A stretch of DNA of 64,000 nt from Azoarcus sp. Aa7 (GTDB taxonomy: Bacteria; Pseudomonadota; Gammaproteobacteria; Burkholderiales; Rhodocyclaceae), in the NCBI RefSeq assembly GCF_014822185.1, contig NZ_QVLR01000056.1:62001-126000 (forward strand), read 5' to 3'. Shown here in pieces: positions 21,789 to 32,243 of the stretch. The position numbers and the translations under genes are program-made. Within the stretch, counting starts at the first letter, position 1. Each line of letters begins with the position of its first letter. The notes below the pieces were generated by a model. The model was not told the DNA's origin and ran no database searches. It saw only the letters and a list, made by a program, of their open reading frames with translations.

Positions 21789-22883
21789 CTACGAGGTACG
21801 GCGGCCGGCCGGCTGATGGTGAAGCTGCTGGCGGAAGCGCTCGGGCGAGAGCCCCGTCCACGCGACGCAGGCGCGGTAGAAGGCGGACGTGTCCGCATAG
21901 CCGAGTTCGGCCGCGATCGTGGCGACGGGCTGTTGCGTCTTGGTCAGCCGCGACAAGGCGATGTCGCGCCGCAGCGCGTCCTTGATCGAGCGGAAGGTCG
22001 CGCCCTCGTCATCGAGGCGGCGGTGCAGCGTGCGCGGCGAAAGATGCAGGCGAGCGGCGATGTCCTCCAGCGCCAGGCTCGCCGGCAGCGCGTCGCGCAG
22101 CAGGTCGCGCACGCGCAGCACCATGTCGCGGTCGCGCCGGTACAGCATCGTGATCTTGCCCGGCGCGCCGTCGAGGAAGGCGTTCAGCGCCGCCTCGTCG
22201 CGCCGCACCGGCAGGTCGAGCAGGTTGTCGCGCAGGCGCGCGACCAGCGTGCCGGCATCGAAGAAGGAATGCTCCGTATAGACCAGCGCGTAGTCGTTGG
22301 CGTGGGCCGGGCGGGGATAGGGGAAATGCACCGAGTCGAGCGCCAGGCCGCGGCCGACGAGCCAGCACGACACCGCGTGGATCAGGCGCAGCAACCATTC
22401 GAACGCGAACACGCGCGCCGGGTCGCCGCGGTAGTCCGTGAGGCGACGCGTCTCCGAGATGCGCAGTTCGGCGCGCTCGTCGTCGGGGTCCTCGGCGCGG
22501 CGCACGCTCACGGCGAGGTCCGGCAGCACGATGCGCAGGAAGCGCGCCGCGCGGTCGAGCGCCTCGCCCAGCGTCGCCGCCCCCAGCATGCCGCGGCACA
22601 GGAATTCGAAGCTGCCGGTGCGCATCGGCTGCGCGAACAGCGCGAAGCCCTCGTCGTCGAGCGCGCGCGTGATGTCGTTGTACAGCCGCGCGTAGCGATC
22701 GATCGGGATGCGTGTGGCGGGGTCTGCAAGGTCGATGCCGGCCGCGGCGAGGAAGGGCGCCGCGTCGCGCCCGCGCCGCGGCAGGCCAGACAGCATGCCG
22801 GTGACGAACCCCATGGCCACCGTGGCGCGCTTCGGGCGAAGCGGCGCGGCATCGGTACCGGGAGGCGGCGGGGGGGCAGGCAT
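21789..22883 (-). CDS. AraC-family transcriptional regulator divergent from icmF
   Basis: 364 aa: an N-terminal ligand domain of the OruR/ArgR-like arabinose-binding-type AraC regulators (about 20-215) and two C-terminal HTHs ([42 protein letters not shown]). It is divergent from icmF with a 150 bp shared intergenic region, so control of the mutase gene is the obvious hypothesis. The Pro-rich N-terminus makes the exact start uncertain; M24 is an alternative. Confidence 0.9.
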   Translation of the reverse strand: MPAPPPPPGTDAAPLRPKRATVAMGFVTGMLSGLPRRGRDAAPFLAAAGIDLADPATRIPIDRYARLYNDITRALDDEGFALFAQPMRTGSFEFLCRGMLGAATLGEALDRAARFLRIVLPDLAVSVRRAEDPDDERAELRISETRRLTDYRGDPARVFAFEWLLRLIHAVSCWLVGRGLALDSVHFPYPRPAHANDYALVYTEHSFFDAGTLVARLRDNLLDLPVRRDEAALNAFLDGAPGKITMLYRRDRDMVLRVRDLLRDALPASLALEDIAARLHLSPRTLHRRLDDEGATFRSIKDALRRDIALSRLTKTQQPVATIAAELGYADTSAFYRACVAWTGLSPERFRQQLHHQPAGRRTS

Positions 22884-23033
22884 GCGAAAGCGTCCGGACG
22901 GTCACTGAGCGATTGGCGGATTTTGCACGATTGTCGTCGGTACGCACAATGGCAAATGCCTCGTCCGCCTTCTACCATTAAGCCCACAAACATGACCGAG
23001 CGCCGTCCGGGCGCCAACCAGAGGGAAGAAGGC

Positions 23034-26000
23034 ATGACCAATCTCAGCGAAGCCAAGAAGCTCGTCGCCTACAAGCCGCAGCACAAGGTGCGTTTCGTCA
23101 CCGCCGCAGCGCTGTTCGACGGCCACGACGCATCGATCAACATCATGCGGCGGATTCTGCAATCGACCGGCTCCGAGGTCATCCACCTGGGCCACAACCG
23201 CTCGGTCGGCGAGATCGTCAACGCCGCGCTGCAGGAAGACGTGCAGGGCATCGCGATCACCAGCTACCAGGGCGGTCACGTCGAGTTCTTCAAGTATATG
23301 ATCGACCTGTTGAAGGCCAACGGCGGCGAGAACATCAAGGTGTTCGGCGGCGGCGGCGGCGTGATCGTGCCGTCCGAGATCAAGGAGCTGCACGAGTACG
23401 GTGTCACGCGCATCTACTCGCCGGAAGACGGCGCGATGATGGGCCTGCAGGGCATGATCAACGATCTGGTTGCGAACTCGGACTTCGACCTGACCAGCGC
23501 CGCGCCGGGTGCGGCCGATGCGGTCATCAAGCAGCTCACCACCGGTGAGCGCAAGACGCAGCTGCGCAGCCTGTCGCGCATCATCACCGCGCTGGAAAAC
23601 GGCGCCTACGGCGACGACGTCAAGAAGGCGCTGGTCGAGGCCGCGGCCAAGCTGAAGACCCCGACGCTGGGCATCACCGGCACCGGCGGCGCGGGCAAGA
23701 GCTCGCTCACCGACGAACTGGTGCGCCGCTTCCGCCTCGACCAGAACGACAAGCTGCGTGTGGGCATCGTCTCGATCGACCCCTCGCGCAAGCGCACCGG
23801 CGGCGCGCTGCTCGGCGACCGCATCCGCATGAACGCGATCGAGCACGAGAACATCTACATGCGCTCGCTGGCGACGCGCGACACCGGCTCGGAAATCTCC
23901 GCCGCGCTGCCCGAAGTCATCGCCGCCGCCAAGCTCGCCGGCTTCGACCTCGTCATCGTCGAAACCTCCGGCATCGGCCAGGGCAACGCCGCGATCGTGC
24001 CCTTCGTCGACCTGTCGCTGTACGTGATGACCCCCGAATTCGGCGCCGCGAGCCAGCTCGAGAAGATCGACATGCTCGACTTCGCCGACTTCGTCGCGAT
24101 CAACAAGTTCGACCGCAAGGGCGCCGAGGACGCGCTGCGCGACGTGCGCAAGCAGTACCAGCGCAACCGCGAACTCTTCAGCACGCCGACCGACGAAATG
24201 CCCGTGTTCGGCACGATGGCGGCGCGCTTCAACGACGACGGCATCACCGCGCTGTACCAGGCGATCTTCCCGCGTCTGATGGAGAAGGGTCTGAAAGCCA
24301 AGCCGGGTTCGCTGCCGAAAGTCACGATCAAGGCCTCGAGCCGCGGTCGCGCGATCGTTCCCGCCGAGCGTGTGCGCTACCTCGCCGAGATCGCCGACTC
24401 GGTGCGCGACTACCACAAGCACGTGCAGCAGCAGGCCCGCGTCGCCCGTGAGCGCCAGTCGCTGAAGATCGCGAAGGGCCTGTTCGAGCAGTGCGGCAAG
24501 GAAGCCGGCTCGTTCGCCGAAATGATCGACTGGAAGGACGGCGAGCTCACCCCGGCGGCGAAGAAGCTGCTCGAGATGTGGCCGCGCACCAAGGAGCTGT
24601 ACGCGGCCGACGAATACGTCGTGAAGATCCGCGACAAGGAGATCCGCACCAAGCTGACCTCGGATTCGCTCTCCGGCACCAAGATCCGCAAGGTCTCGCT
24701 GCCGAACTTCGATGACGACGGCGAATCGCTCAAGTTCCTGATGAAGGAAAACGTTCCCGGCTCCTTCCCCTACACTGCGGGCGTGTTCGCGTTCAAGCGC
24801 GAGGGCGAGGATCCGACCCGCATGTTCGCCGGCGAAGGCGACGCCTTCCGCACCAACCGCCGCTTCAAGCGCGTGTCCGAAGGCATGCCCGCGCACCGTC
24901 TGTCGACGGCGTTCGACTCGGTGACGCTGTACGGCTGCGATCCCGACCCGCGTCCCGATATCTACGGCAAGATCGGCAACTCCGGCGTGTCGATCGCGAC
25001 GCTCGACGACATGAAGGTGCTGTACGACGGCTTCGACCTGTGCGCGCCGACGACCTCGGTGTCGATGACGATCAACGGCCCGGCGCCGATCATCCTCGCG
25101 TGTTTCTTCAACACCGCGATGGAGCAGCAGGTCGCCAAGTTCAAGGCCGACAACGGCCGCGAACCGACCGAGACCGAATTCCAGAAGATCAAGGAATGGA
25201 CGCTGTCCTCGGTGCGCGGCACCGTGCAGGCCGACATCCTCAAGGAAGACCAGGGCCAGAACACCTGCATCTTCTCGACGGAATTCGCGCTGAAGATGAT
25301 GGGCGACATCCAGGAGTTCTTCGTCCATCACAAGGTGCAGAATTTCTACTCGGTGTCGATCTCCGGTTACCACATCGCCGAGGCCGGCGCGAACCCGATC
25401 TCGCAGCTCGCCTTCACGCTGTCGAACGGCTTCACCTACGTCGAGTCGTACCTCGCGCGCGGCATGCACATCGACGACTTCGCCCCGAACCTGTCCTTCT
25501 TCTTCTCCAACGGCATGGACCCGGAATACTCCGTGATCGGCCGCGTTGCGCGCCGCATCTGGGCCGTCGCGATGAAGAACAAGTACGGCGCGAACGAGCG
25601 CAGCCAGAAGCTCAAGTACCACGTGCAGACTTCGGGCCGTTCGCTCCACGCGCAGGAGATGGACTTCAACGACATCCGCACGACGCTGCAGGCGCTGATC
25701 GCGATCTACGACAACTGCAACTCGCTGCACACCAACGCCTACGACGAGGCGATCACGACGCCGACCGAGGAATCGGTGCGCCGCGCGATGGCGATCCAGC
25801 TGATCATCAACCGCGAATGGGGTCTGGCGAAGAACGAGAACCCGAACCAGGGCGCCTTCATCATCGACGAGCTCACGGATCTGGTCGAGGAAGCGGTGCT
25901 CAAGGAGTTCGAAGCCATCGCCTCGCGCGGCGGCGTGCTCGGCGCGATGGAGACCGGCTACCAGCGCGGCAAGATCCAGGAGGAGTCGCTCTACTACGAG

Positions 26001-26312
26001 CACAAGAAGCACGACGGCTCCTACCCGATCATCGGCGTGAATACCTTCCTCAACCCGAAGGGCCAGGCGCAGCAGGAGATCGAGCTTGCCCGTTCGACCG
26101 AGGAAGAGAAGCAGGGCCAGCTCACTCGCCTCGCGGACTTCCACGCCCGCAACAAGGCCGAGGCGCCGAAGTGGCAGGCCAAGCTGCGCCAGACGGTGAT
26201 CGAGAACGGCAACGTGTTCGAAGTGCTGGTCGATGCGGTGCGTTACTGCTCGCTGGGTCAGATCACTAGCGCGCTGTACGAGGTGGGCGGGCAGTATCGT
26301 CGCAGCATGTAA
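23034..26312 (+). CDS. icmF: Fused isobutyryl-CoA mutase IcmF
   Basis: 1092 aa, the normal size for IcmF. Adenosylcobalamin-dependent interconversion of isobutyryl-CoA and n-butyryl-CoA; some homologues act on pivalyl-CoA. Domain order: B12-binding with FDGHDAS (H31 is the lower axial ligand), G-protein chaperone with P-loop GTGGAGKSS (about 219) and NKFD, then the mutase barrel ([29 protein letters not shown]). ATG 23034 is chosen over ATG 22992 for alignment with the family start and GGGAAG upstream. Flanked by a divergent AraC regulator and a terminator. It links branched-chain acid breakdown to butyryl-CoA metabolism. Confidence 0.96.
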   Translation: MTNLSEAKKLVAYKPQHKVRFVTAAALFDGHDASINIMRRILQSTGSEVIHLGHNRSVGEIVNAALQEDVQGIAITSYQGGHVEFFKYMIDLLKANGGENIKVFGGGGGVIVPSEIKELHEYGVTRIYSPEDGAMMGLQGMINDLVANSDFDLTSAAPGAADAVIKQLTTGERKTQLRSLSRIITALENGAYGDDVKKALVEAAAKLKTPTLGITGTGGAGKSSLTDELVRRFRLDQNDKLRVGIVSIDPSRKRTGGALLGDRIRMNAIEHENIYMRSLATRDTGSEISAALPEVIAAAKLAGFDLVIVETSGIGQGNAAIVPFVDLSLYVMTPEFGAASQLEKIDMLDFADFVAINKFDRKGAEDALRDVRKQYQRNRELFSTPTDEMPVFGTMAARFNDDGITALYQAIFPRLMEKGLKAKPGSLPKVTIKASSRGRAIVPAERVRYLAEIADSVRDYHKHVQQQARVARERQSLKIAKGLFEQCGKEAGSFAEMIDWKDGELTPAAKKLLEMWPRTKELYAADEYVVKIRDKEIRTKLTSDSLSGTKIRKVSLPNFDDDGESLKFLMKENVPGSFPYTAGVFAFKREGEDPTRMFAGEGDAFRTNRRFKRVSEGMPAHRLSTAFDSVTLYGCDPDPRPDIYGKIGNSGVSIATLDDMKVLYDGFDLCAPTTSVSMTINGPAPIILACFFNTAMEQQVAKFKADNGREPTETEFQKIKEWTLSSVRGTVQADILKEDQGQNTCIFSTEFALKMMGDIQEFFVHHKVQNFYSVSISGYHIAEAGANPISQLAFTLSNGFTYVESYLARGMHIDDFAPNLSFFFSNGMDPEYSVIGRVARRIWAVAMKNKYGANERSQKLKYHVQTSGRSLHAQEMDFNDIRTTLQALIAIYDNCNSLHTNAYDEAITTPTEESVRRAMAIQLIINREWGLAKNENPNQGAFIIDELTDLVEEAVLKEFEAIASRGGVLGAMETGYQRGKIQEESLYYEHKKHDGSYPIIGVNTFLNPKGQAQQEIELARSTEEEKQGQLTRLADFHARNKAEAPKWQAKLRQTVIENGNVFEVLVDAVRYCSLGQITSALYEVGGQYRRSM

Positions 26313-26335
26313 GCGCTCGACGCTTCGGCATCAAG

Positions 26336-26362
26336 AAAACGGCGCCCGCGAGGCGCCGTTTT
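26336..26362. terminator. Bidirectional terminator between icmF and higA-like gene
   Basis: AAAACGGCGCC - CGCGA - GGCGCCGTTTT: an 11-bp perfect stem with an A-run before and a T-run after, able to end transcription from both sides. Confidence 0.95.
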
Positions 26363-26377
26363 GCTGTCCGGAACTAA

Positions 26378-26662
26378 TCAGGCGACCGCAAGCTCGACCC
26401 GGCGGCCGGCTCGCGTGGCGAGCGTGACCAGCATGTCGAGGCTGAACTTGTCGTACTTGCCGCGCATCAGGTCCGATACGCGCGACTGCCCGATACCCAG
26501 CCGGTTTGCCGCCTGTACCTGCGTCCATCCCGCCTGCTCGATGGTTTCGCGCAGGCGTGCGATCAATTCGGCGCGCATTGCCAGCAGCGCCGCTTCTTCG
26601 GGCGAAAACCCCAGATCGGCAAACACATTGCCACTCGATTCGACGATTGCTTCCTTGGTCAT
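26378..26662 (-). CDS. XRE-family antitoxin, HigA-like
   Basis: 94 aa with a helix-turn-helix (WTQVQAANRLGIGQSRVSDLMRGK). It overlaps the upstream toxin gene by 4 bp (ATGA). The toxin-first order is that of higBA-type systems. Predicted to neutralise the toxin and repress the operon. Confidence 0.88.
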   Translation of the reverse strand: MTKEAIVESSGNVFADLGFSPEEAALLAMRAELIARLRETIEQAGWTQVQAANRLGIGQSRVSDLMRGKYDKFSLDMLVTLATRAGRRVELAVA

Positions 26663-26979
26663 GTCCGGACTCCGATCTGCTTGTACCGTCGTGCCGCCAG
26701 TTCGATATCGTGCTGCGGGGTCTTCTGCGTCTTCTTCTGGAAAGCGTGGAGCACGTATACCGCGTCTTCAAACCTGGCGACGTAGATGACGCGCCACTCG
26801 CCGAGAACGTGCAGCCGGATTTCGTGGGCGCCCGGGCCGACGGCCAGCATTGGCTTGAAGCCGGTGGGCATCAGTCCGCGCTGCACCGCAAACAGCTCGA
26901 AGCCGGCTGCCCTGCGAGCGTCGGCGGGAAAATCCTGCAGATCATCGAGGCTCGAACCGACGAAGCGTAGCGTCTTCAT
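26659..26979 (-). CDS. RelE/HigB-like toxin (phage Gp49-like family)
   Basis: 106 aa: MKTLRFVGSSLDDL, LHVLGEWRVIYVARFEDAVYVLHAFQKKTQKTP, and a C-terminal RRYKQIG, the pattern of PF05973-type ribosome-dependent RNases. ATG 26979 is preferred; an upstream extension of the frame to 27066 has no family similarity. Paired with the antitoxin by a 4-bp overlap. Confidence 0.88.
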   Translation of the reverse strand: MKTLRFVGSSLDDLQDFPADARRAAGFELFAVQRGLMPTGFKPMLAVGPGAHEIRLHVLGEWRVIYVARFEDAVYVLHAFQKKTQKTPQHDIELAARRYKQIGVRT

Positions 26980-27043
26980 GTAATCGATTATCAAAGTATT
27001 TAGATAGTGGGTCAAGTTCTGGCGCGCACCCGGTTGGTGACCG

Positions 27044-27178
27044 TCAGGCCCGTTTTTTCTCTCCATACGCGATCACGAACGTCTGCATCAGCGCGCACAG
27101 CAGCTTGCGCTTGTCCATCTGCAGTTGCAGGTAGTCATCTGCGTGACTGGCGCGCGCAGCGCGGTGAGTTGGAGGAGC
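27044..27178 (-). pseudogene. Degraded tail of an unidentified gene
   Basis: On the minus strand a frame ending at the TGA at 27044-27046 encodes a protein-like tail with DDYLQLQMDKRKLLCALMQ and FVIAYGEKKRA. Upstream, the plausible continuation (QQLLQLTALRAPVTQ) lies in another frame, suggesting a frameshift. No function recognised. The extent is approximate. Confidence 0.35.
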
Positions 27179-27265
27179 TGTTGAATTTCGCTCGTGTCAG
27201 GAGCGGCGTGTTGCCGGGAGGACAGGTGCTGCTGGCATTGTAGGTGAATGATGAGAGGGTGAATC

Positions 27266-27616
27266 CTACGTTTGCTTCCCCACAAAGCGAACGCCGGCCA
27301 CACCGTCAAAATGCGAGCCCTGGGTCCACAGAGTGGCGTGGTGTTGGCGAGCAGTGCATAAGATCACGCTGTCGGCCATCGCCAATTTGAGATCGACCGA
27401 CAAACGGGCCGCATTCAGTGCAATGTGGTCGGTCAGGTCGATGCAGCGCAGGGCGTCGCTCTCGCTGGGTTGCTGCAATACGCGCTTGAAAACCTCAAAC
27501 AGGCAGAGACTCGGAACGAGCAACTGATCGATGTCTTCAACGGCGGGTGCAAAAAAATCGGCGTTCGCGCCGTTGGCAAAGTATTCCAGCCAGCCGCATG
27601 AATCGACCAGGTTCAT
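27266..27616 (-). CDS. PIN-domain (VapC-type) toxin
   Basis: 116 aa. Acidic residues of the PIN active site are visible: D5 (LVDSCGW), E41 (LFEVFKR), D82 (MADSVIL) and D104 (GSHFDGV). Predicted RNase toxin. The ATG overlaps by 4 bp the stop of an antitoxin frame that appears broken (27613-27738). Confidence 0.87.
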   Translation of the reverse strand: MNLVDSCGWLEYFANGANADFFAPAVEDIDQLLVPSLCLFEVFKRVLQQPSESDALRCIDLTDHIALNAARLSVDLKLAMADSVILCTARQHHATLWTQGSHFDGVAGVRFVGKQT

Positions 27617-27738
27617 ACGCGGTCATCTTCGCGACCGACCGTGGTGTCGATTCCGGCAAGAAATCCACGCAACTGCCGGGGCGATTCGATCGGCAGCAAT
27701 TCGATCCTGCCGTCGATCGCCAACACCTGCAGCTTCTG
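27613..27738 (-). pseudogene. Truncated AbrB-type antitoxin remnant
   Basis: An open frame of 41 codons (KLQVLAIDGRIELLP ... GREDDRV) ends in TGA overlapping the toxin start. It matches the C-terminal half of AbrB/Vap-type antitoxins; the N-terminal DNA-binding half is cut off by an in-frame TGA at 27739-27741. A one-base change would open the frame further upstream. It could still be read from GTG 27726 as a short peptide. Confidence 0.5.
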
Positions 27739-27951
27739 TCATCGATAAAATGCCCGCCCGGCGCCAGCCATCATCGGTATCCCGCCAGCGGTCGCCGTCT
27801 TGTTCCTGCCGTCATGTGACGTATGTGCGCACCAGAATGGGGCAATAGTTAATAGAAACTTAAAAAATCGTTGATCATGCGCCCTGCAATGGTGCATAAA
27901 GGCGGGCGATCCACCGCAGATACGTCCGAATGCACCATTTGAGGGATTTCG
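27617..27951. other. Gap between the toxin gene and gdhA
   Basis: 335 bp holding the antitoxin remnant and an AT-richer stretch at 27840-27880 just upstream of gdhA, where its promoter probably lies. I could not pick a convincing -35/-10 pair. Confidence 0.4.
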
Positions 27952-29295
<1,344 letters not shown>

Positions 29296-29323
29296 CGCCT
29301 GCGTACGGGTGGGGGCGCGGCGC

Positions 29324-31204
29324 TCAGTGCAGTGCGACGTCGCCGCCCGGCGAACGGCTCCACGGCGACTGCGCCTCCCATTCGTCGAACTGTTCGGTCG
29401 GGAGCGGCCGGCCGACGAAGTGGCCCTGGGCGGTGTCGCAGCCCAGTTCCAGGAGCCGGTCCCACAGCGCCTCGCTCTCCACGCCCTCGGCGACCACGCC
29501 CAGCCCAAGGTTGTGCCCGAGTTCCACCGTCGAGTGAACGATGACCGCGGAGCCCGCGTTGGTCAGCATGCTGGTCACGAAGGAATGGTCGATCTTCAGT
29601 GAATCGACCGGCAGCTTCTGCAGGTAGCTCAGGCTGGAATAGCCGATGCCGAAGTCGTCGATGAAGAGCTCGACGCCGAGATCCTTGAGCTGCGCGAGCG
29701 TTTCCAGCGCGCCGGCAGGGTCTTCCATCAGCGCGCTTTCCGTGAGTTCGAACTGAACCAGCTCGGGCGGCAGCGCCCAGGTTGCGAACAGGCCGCTGAT
29801 GCGGTCGATCAGGCGCGGATCGCGCAGGTCCTGTGCCGACAGATTCACCGACAGCGGCCGCTTGATGCCCCTTTCGTGCCACGCATAGGACTGGCGGAAA
29901 GCGGCTTCGAGCACCCAGCGCGTCAGTGGCATGATCAGGCCGGCGTGTTCGGCGAGTGCGATGAACTCGCCGGTGGCGATCATGCCGTGCTGCGGGTGCT
30001 GCCAGCGCACCAGCGCCTCCGCGCCGCAGATCTCGCCGCTGCGGATCGCCACCTTGGGCTGGCAGTACAGCAGCAGCTCGTTCTGGTCGATCGCGTGGCG
30101 CAACTCGCTCATCAGCTCCAGCCGGCGCGTGCTCTCGCGATCTTCGGTGCCCTTGTACAGCGTGTATTTGCACGCCGTCCTGCGGGCCTGCACCGCGGCG
30201 ATCTTCGCACGCCGCAGCAGCGCCTCCGGCGTATTGCCATGCCCGGGGTACAGCGAGATGCCGATATGGGCGTGCGGATCCATCGCCAGCCCGGCAAAGA
30301 TCACCGGGTCGCACACCTCGCGCATCGCATGGTGCGCCACGCGCATCGCCGCCTCGGCGCTCGAGCGCGGCATGATGATCGCGAACTCGTCCTCGCCGAC
30401 GCGCGCGACCGACTTGTTCGGGCCGGCGATGTGCTGCAGGCGCCCGGCCATCTCGACGATCAGATGGTCGCCCTCCTGGTAGCCGAGCGTGTCGCTGATC
30501 TCCTGGAAGCGCCCGACCTTCAGCAGCAGCACCGCCATCGACTGGTTTTCCTGTTGCGCCTGTGCGATCTCCGCAGCCAGCGTCTCGCCCACCGAGCTGC
30601 GGTTGGGCAGGTCCGTCAGCGCGTCGAAGAACGCCATGTGGCGTATCGTTTCCTCCGCCTCGCGATGGCGCTCGCGCATGCGCAGCGTTCCGATGCCGAA
30701 GGCCAGGTCGTCCGCCATTTCGGCCAGGAGCCGGGTCTCGCATTCGTCGAAGGCGTCCGCTTCGGCGGCGAAGATCGTCAGGTTGCCGATCGTCTCGCCC
30801 TCGATGATCAGCGGAAAGGCGGCGAGCGACGCGTATCCGCGCCTGAAGGACTCATTGAGCGAAATCGGCAGCTGTACGTCGGGGATGTTGTGCAGGTCCT
30901 GGATGACGACCGGCTTGCCGCTGCGGATCGCCGCTGCTGTCGGACCACGCGCGTCGGGGGTGTCGCCTTCGGCCCAGCTGAAGTGGCCGAGTGTCAGGAA
31001 TCCCTCCTCGACGCCGTGGTGTGCCATCGGGCGGATGGTCCGCGCCTCGTCGTGTTCGGCGTAGCCGACCCACGCCATGCGGTAGCCGCCGAGCTCGACG
31101 ATCACCCGGCACATATCCTGCAGCAGCGTTGGTTCGTCCTGCGCCCGCAACAGCGTGCGGTTGCCCGCGCTCAGCGTGCGCAGCGCGCGTTCGGCGTAGC
31201 TCAT
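29324..31204 (-). CDS. GAF-GGDEF-EAL protein, probable c-di-GMP phosphodiesterase
   Basis: 626 aa: GAF domain (about 10-175), GGDEF domain (190-350), EAL domain (365-610). The EAL part keeps its catalytic set: GAEALVRW, VNLSAQDL, ELTES, DDFGIGYSSL and AEGVE. The GGDEF part is degenerate: signature GEDEF (270-274) and LLLKVGRF in place of the metal-binding FDLDRF motif, so it is probably not a cyclase and may bind GTP as a regulator. No membrane segment. The GAF ligand is unknown. Confidence 0.9.
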   Translation of the reverse strand: MSYAERALRTLSAGNRTLLRAQDEPTLLQDMCRVIVELGGYRMAWVGYAEHDEARTIRPMAHHGVEEGFLTLGHFSWAEGDTPDARGPTAAAIRSGKPVVIQDLHNIPDVQLPISLNESFRRGYASLAAFPLIIEGETIGNLTIFAAEADAFDECETRLLAEMADDLAFGIGTLRMRERHREAEETIRHMAFFDALTDLPNRSSVGETLAAEIAQAQQENQSMAVLLLKVGRFQEISDTLGYQEGDHLIVEMAGRLQHIAGPNKSVARVGEDEFAIIMPRSSAEAAMRVAHHAMREVCDPVIFAGLAMDPHAHIGISLYPGHGNTPEALLRRAKIAAVQARRTACKYTLYKGTEDRESTRRLELMSELRHAIDQNELLLYCQPKVAIRSGEICGAEALVRWQHPQHGMIATGEFIALAEHAGLIMPLTRWVLEAAFRQSYAWHERGIKRPLSVNLSAQDLRDPRLIDRISGLFATWALPPELVQFELTESALMEDPAGALETLAQLKDLGVELFIDDFGIGYSSLSYLQKLPVDSLKIDHSFVTSMLTNAGSAVIVHSTVELGHNLGLGVVAEGVESEALWDRLLELGCDTAQGHFVGRPLPTEQFDEWEAQSPWSRSPGGDVALH

Positions 31205-31257
31205 GACGCTCTCCTTGGCGCGTGCACCGCAACGGCTTCTGTCGGCCCGAGCGCCGT

Positions 31258-31285
31258 GCCGTCGGCGCGCGCTCGCGCCGACGGC
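31258..31285. terminator. Hairpin between dedA and the GGDEF-EAL gene
   Basis: A perfect 12-bp stem GCCGTCGGCGCG / CGCGCCGACGGC with loop CGCT. It lies 59 bp downstream of the dedA stop on the minus strand; there is no T-run, so it may be a Rho-dependent stop or a leader hairpin for the next gene. Confidence 0.5.
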
Positions 31286-31344
31286 AATTCATCCTAGTGC
31301 CCGGCGCGCGGCGGCGCAACGCTGCGCCGCCACTTACGTCACGC

Positions 31345-31986
31345 TCAGGACGCGGTCGAGCGCGCCTTCAGTGCGCCGATTACCACCGGCAGCAGCGACA
31401 GAACGATGATGCCGACGATCACCAGCGTGAGGTTCTGCTTGATCCACGGCATGTTGCCGAACCAGTAGCCGGCGAGCGTCAGCGACACGACCCAGGCCAC
31501 CGCGCCGACCACGTTGAACAGCGTGAAGCGCGCGTAGCTCATGCTGCCGATGCCCGCGACGAAGGGGGCGAAGGTGCGGAACAGCGGCAGGAAGCGCGAG
31601 ATCACCAGCGTCTTGCCGCCGTGCTTCTCGTAGTACAGGTGCGTCTTCATCAGCGCTGCCTTGTTGAAGAGACGCGAGTTTTCCCAGTGGAAGACCTTGG
31701 GGCCGAAGTAGCGGCCGATCGAGTAGTTGACGGTGTTGCCGAGTATCGCGGCGGCGGTCAGCGTCAGGATCAGCAGCGAGATGTCCATGTTGCCCAGCGC
31801 CGCCAGCGCACCGGCGATGAACAGCAGCGAGTCGCCGGGCAGGAAGGGGGTCACGACGAAGCCGGTCTCGCTGAAGATCACCGCGAACAGAATCGCGTAA
31901 ATCCAGATGCCGTAGGTGCTGACGAGCACTTCGAGGTGCTTGTCGAGGTGAAGGACGATGTCGAGCAGCGGGGCGAGAAATTCCAT
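31345..31986 (-). CDS. DedA-family membrane protein
   Basis: 213 aa, full length for DedA. Seen: FSETGFVVTPFLPGDSLLF, the cytoplasmic-side ISRFLPLFRTFAPFVAGIG re-entrant motif, and several membrane helices. DedA proteins act as undecaprenyl-phosphate or phospholipid flippases and affect the proton-motive force. The start ATG 31986 corresponds to MEFLAPLLD; upstream extension is not protein-like. Confidence 0.93.
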   Translation of the reverse strand: MEFLAPLLDIVLHLDKHLEVLVSTYGIWIYAILFAVIFSETGFVVTPFLPGDSLLFIAGALAALGNMDISLLILTLTAAAILGNTVNYSIGRYFGPKVFHWENSRLFNKAALMKTHLYYEKHGGKTLVISRFLPLFRTFAPFVAGIGSMSYARFTLFNVVGAVAWVVSLTLAGYWFGNMPWIKQNLTLVIVGIIVLSLLPVVIGALKARSTAS

Positions 31987-32141
31987 GGATGGGCGCGCAG
32001 GTGGGAAAGGCCGGAATTCTACCCGACGCCCGGGCCGGCGACCGGAATGCCGGGCGGCGGCTTCGCGAACGGATAGCGTGGCCGCGCATTCTGGCAGGCG
32101 ATTGTTGCAGGAACTGCCACGATGAATTGTCTGTTTCAAAC

Positions 32142-32170
32142 TTGCCGAGCACGGCCGCGCCTTCTATAGT
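32142..32170 (+). promoter_or_regulatory. Sigma-70-type promoter of the NarL-type two-component system
   Basis: TTGCCG (32142-32147), 17-bp spacer, TATAGT (32165-32170). Predicted start near 32177, at the foot of a long leader hairpin. Confidence 0.7.
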
Positions 32171-32178
32171 CCGCCCGC

Positions 32179-32224
32179 ACCGGCGGGCCGCGTCCGACGA
32201 TCGGGTCGGAAGGGGCCCGCCGGT
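32179..32224 (+). promoter_or_regulatory. Stable hairpin in the kinase mRNA leader
   Basis: Outer arms ACCGGCGGGCC (32179-32189) and GGCCCGCCGGT (32214-32224) enclose inner arms TCCGAC (32193-32198) and GTCGGA (32205-32210). It begins right after the predicted transcription start and ends 19 nt before the start codon, so the whole leader folds into one structure. No T-run follows. Confidence 0.6.
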
Positions 32225-32243
32225 CTTGTCTCGGGAACTCCGG

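Noticed and set aside
22902-26144. A 1080-codon open frame antisense to icmF
   Set aside because: High third-position GC in icmF leaves the antisense frame open. The product is His/Asp/Arg-rich with no recognisable motif.
26980-27043. A longer start for the HigB-like toxin
   Set aside because: The upstream extension does not resemble the toxin family and lacks a ribosome site.
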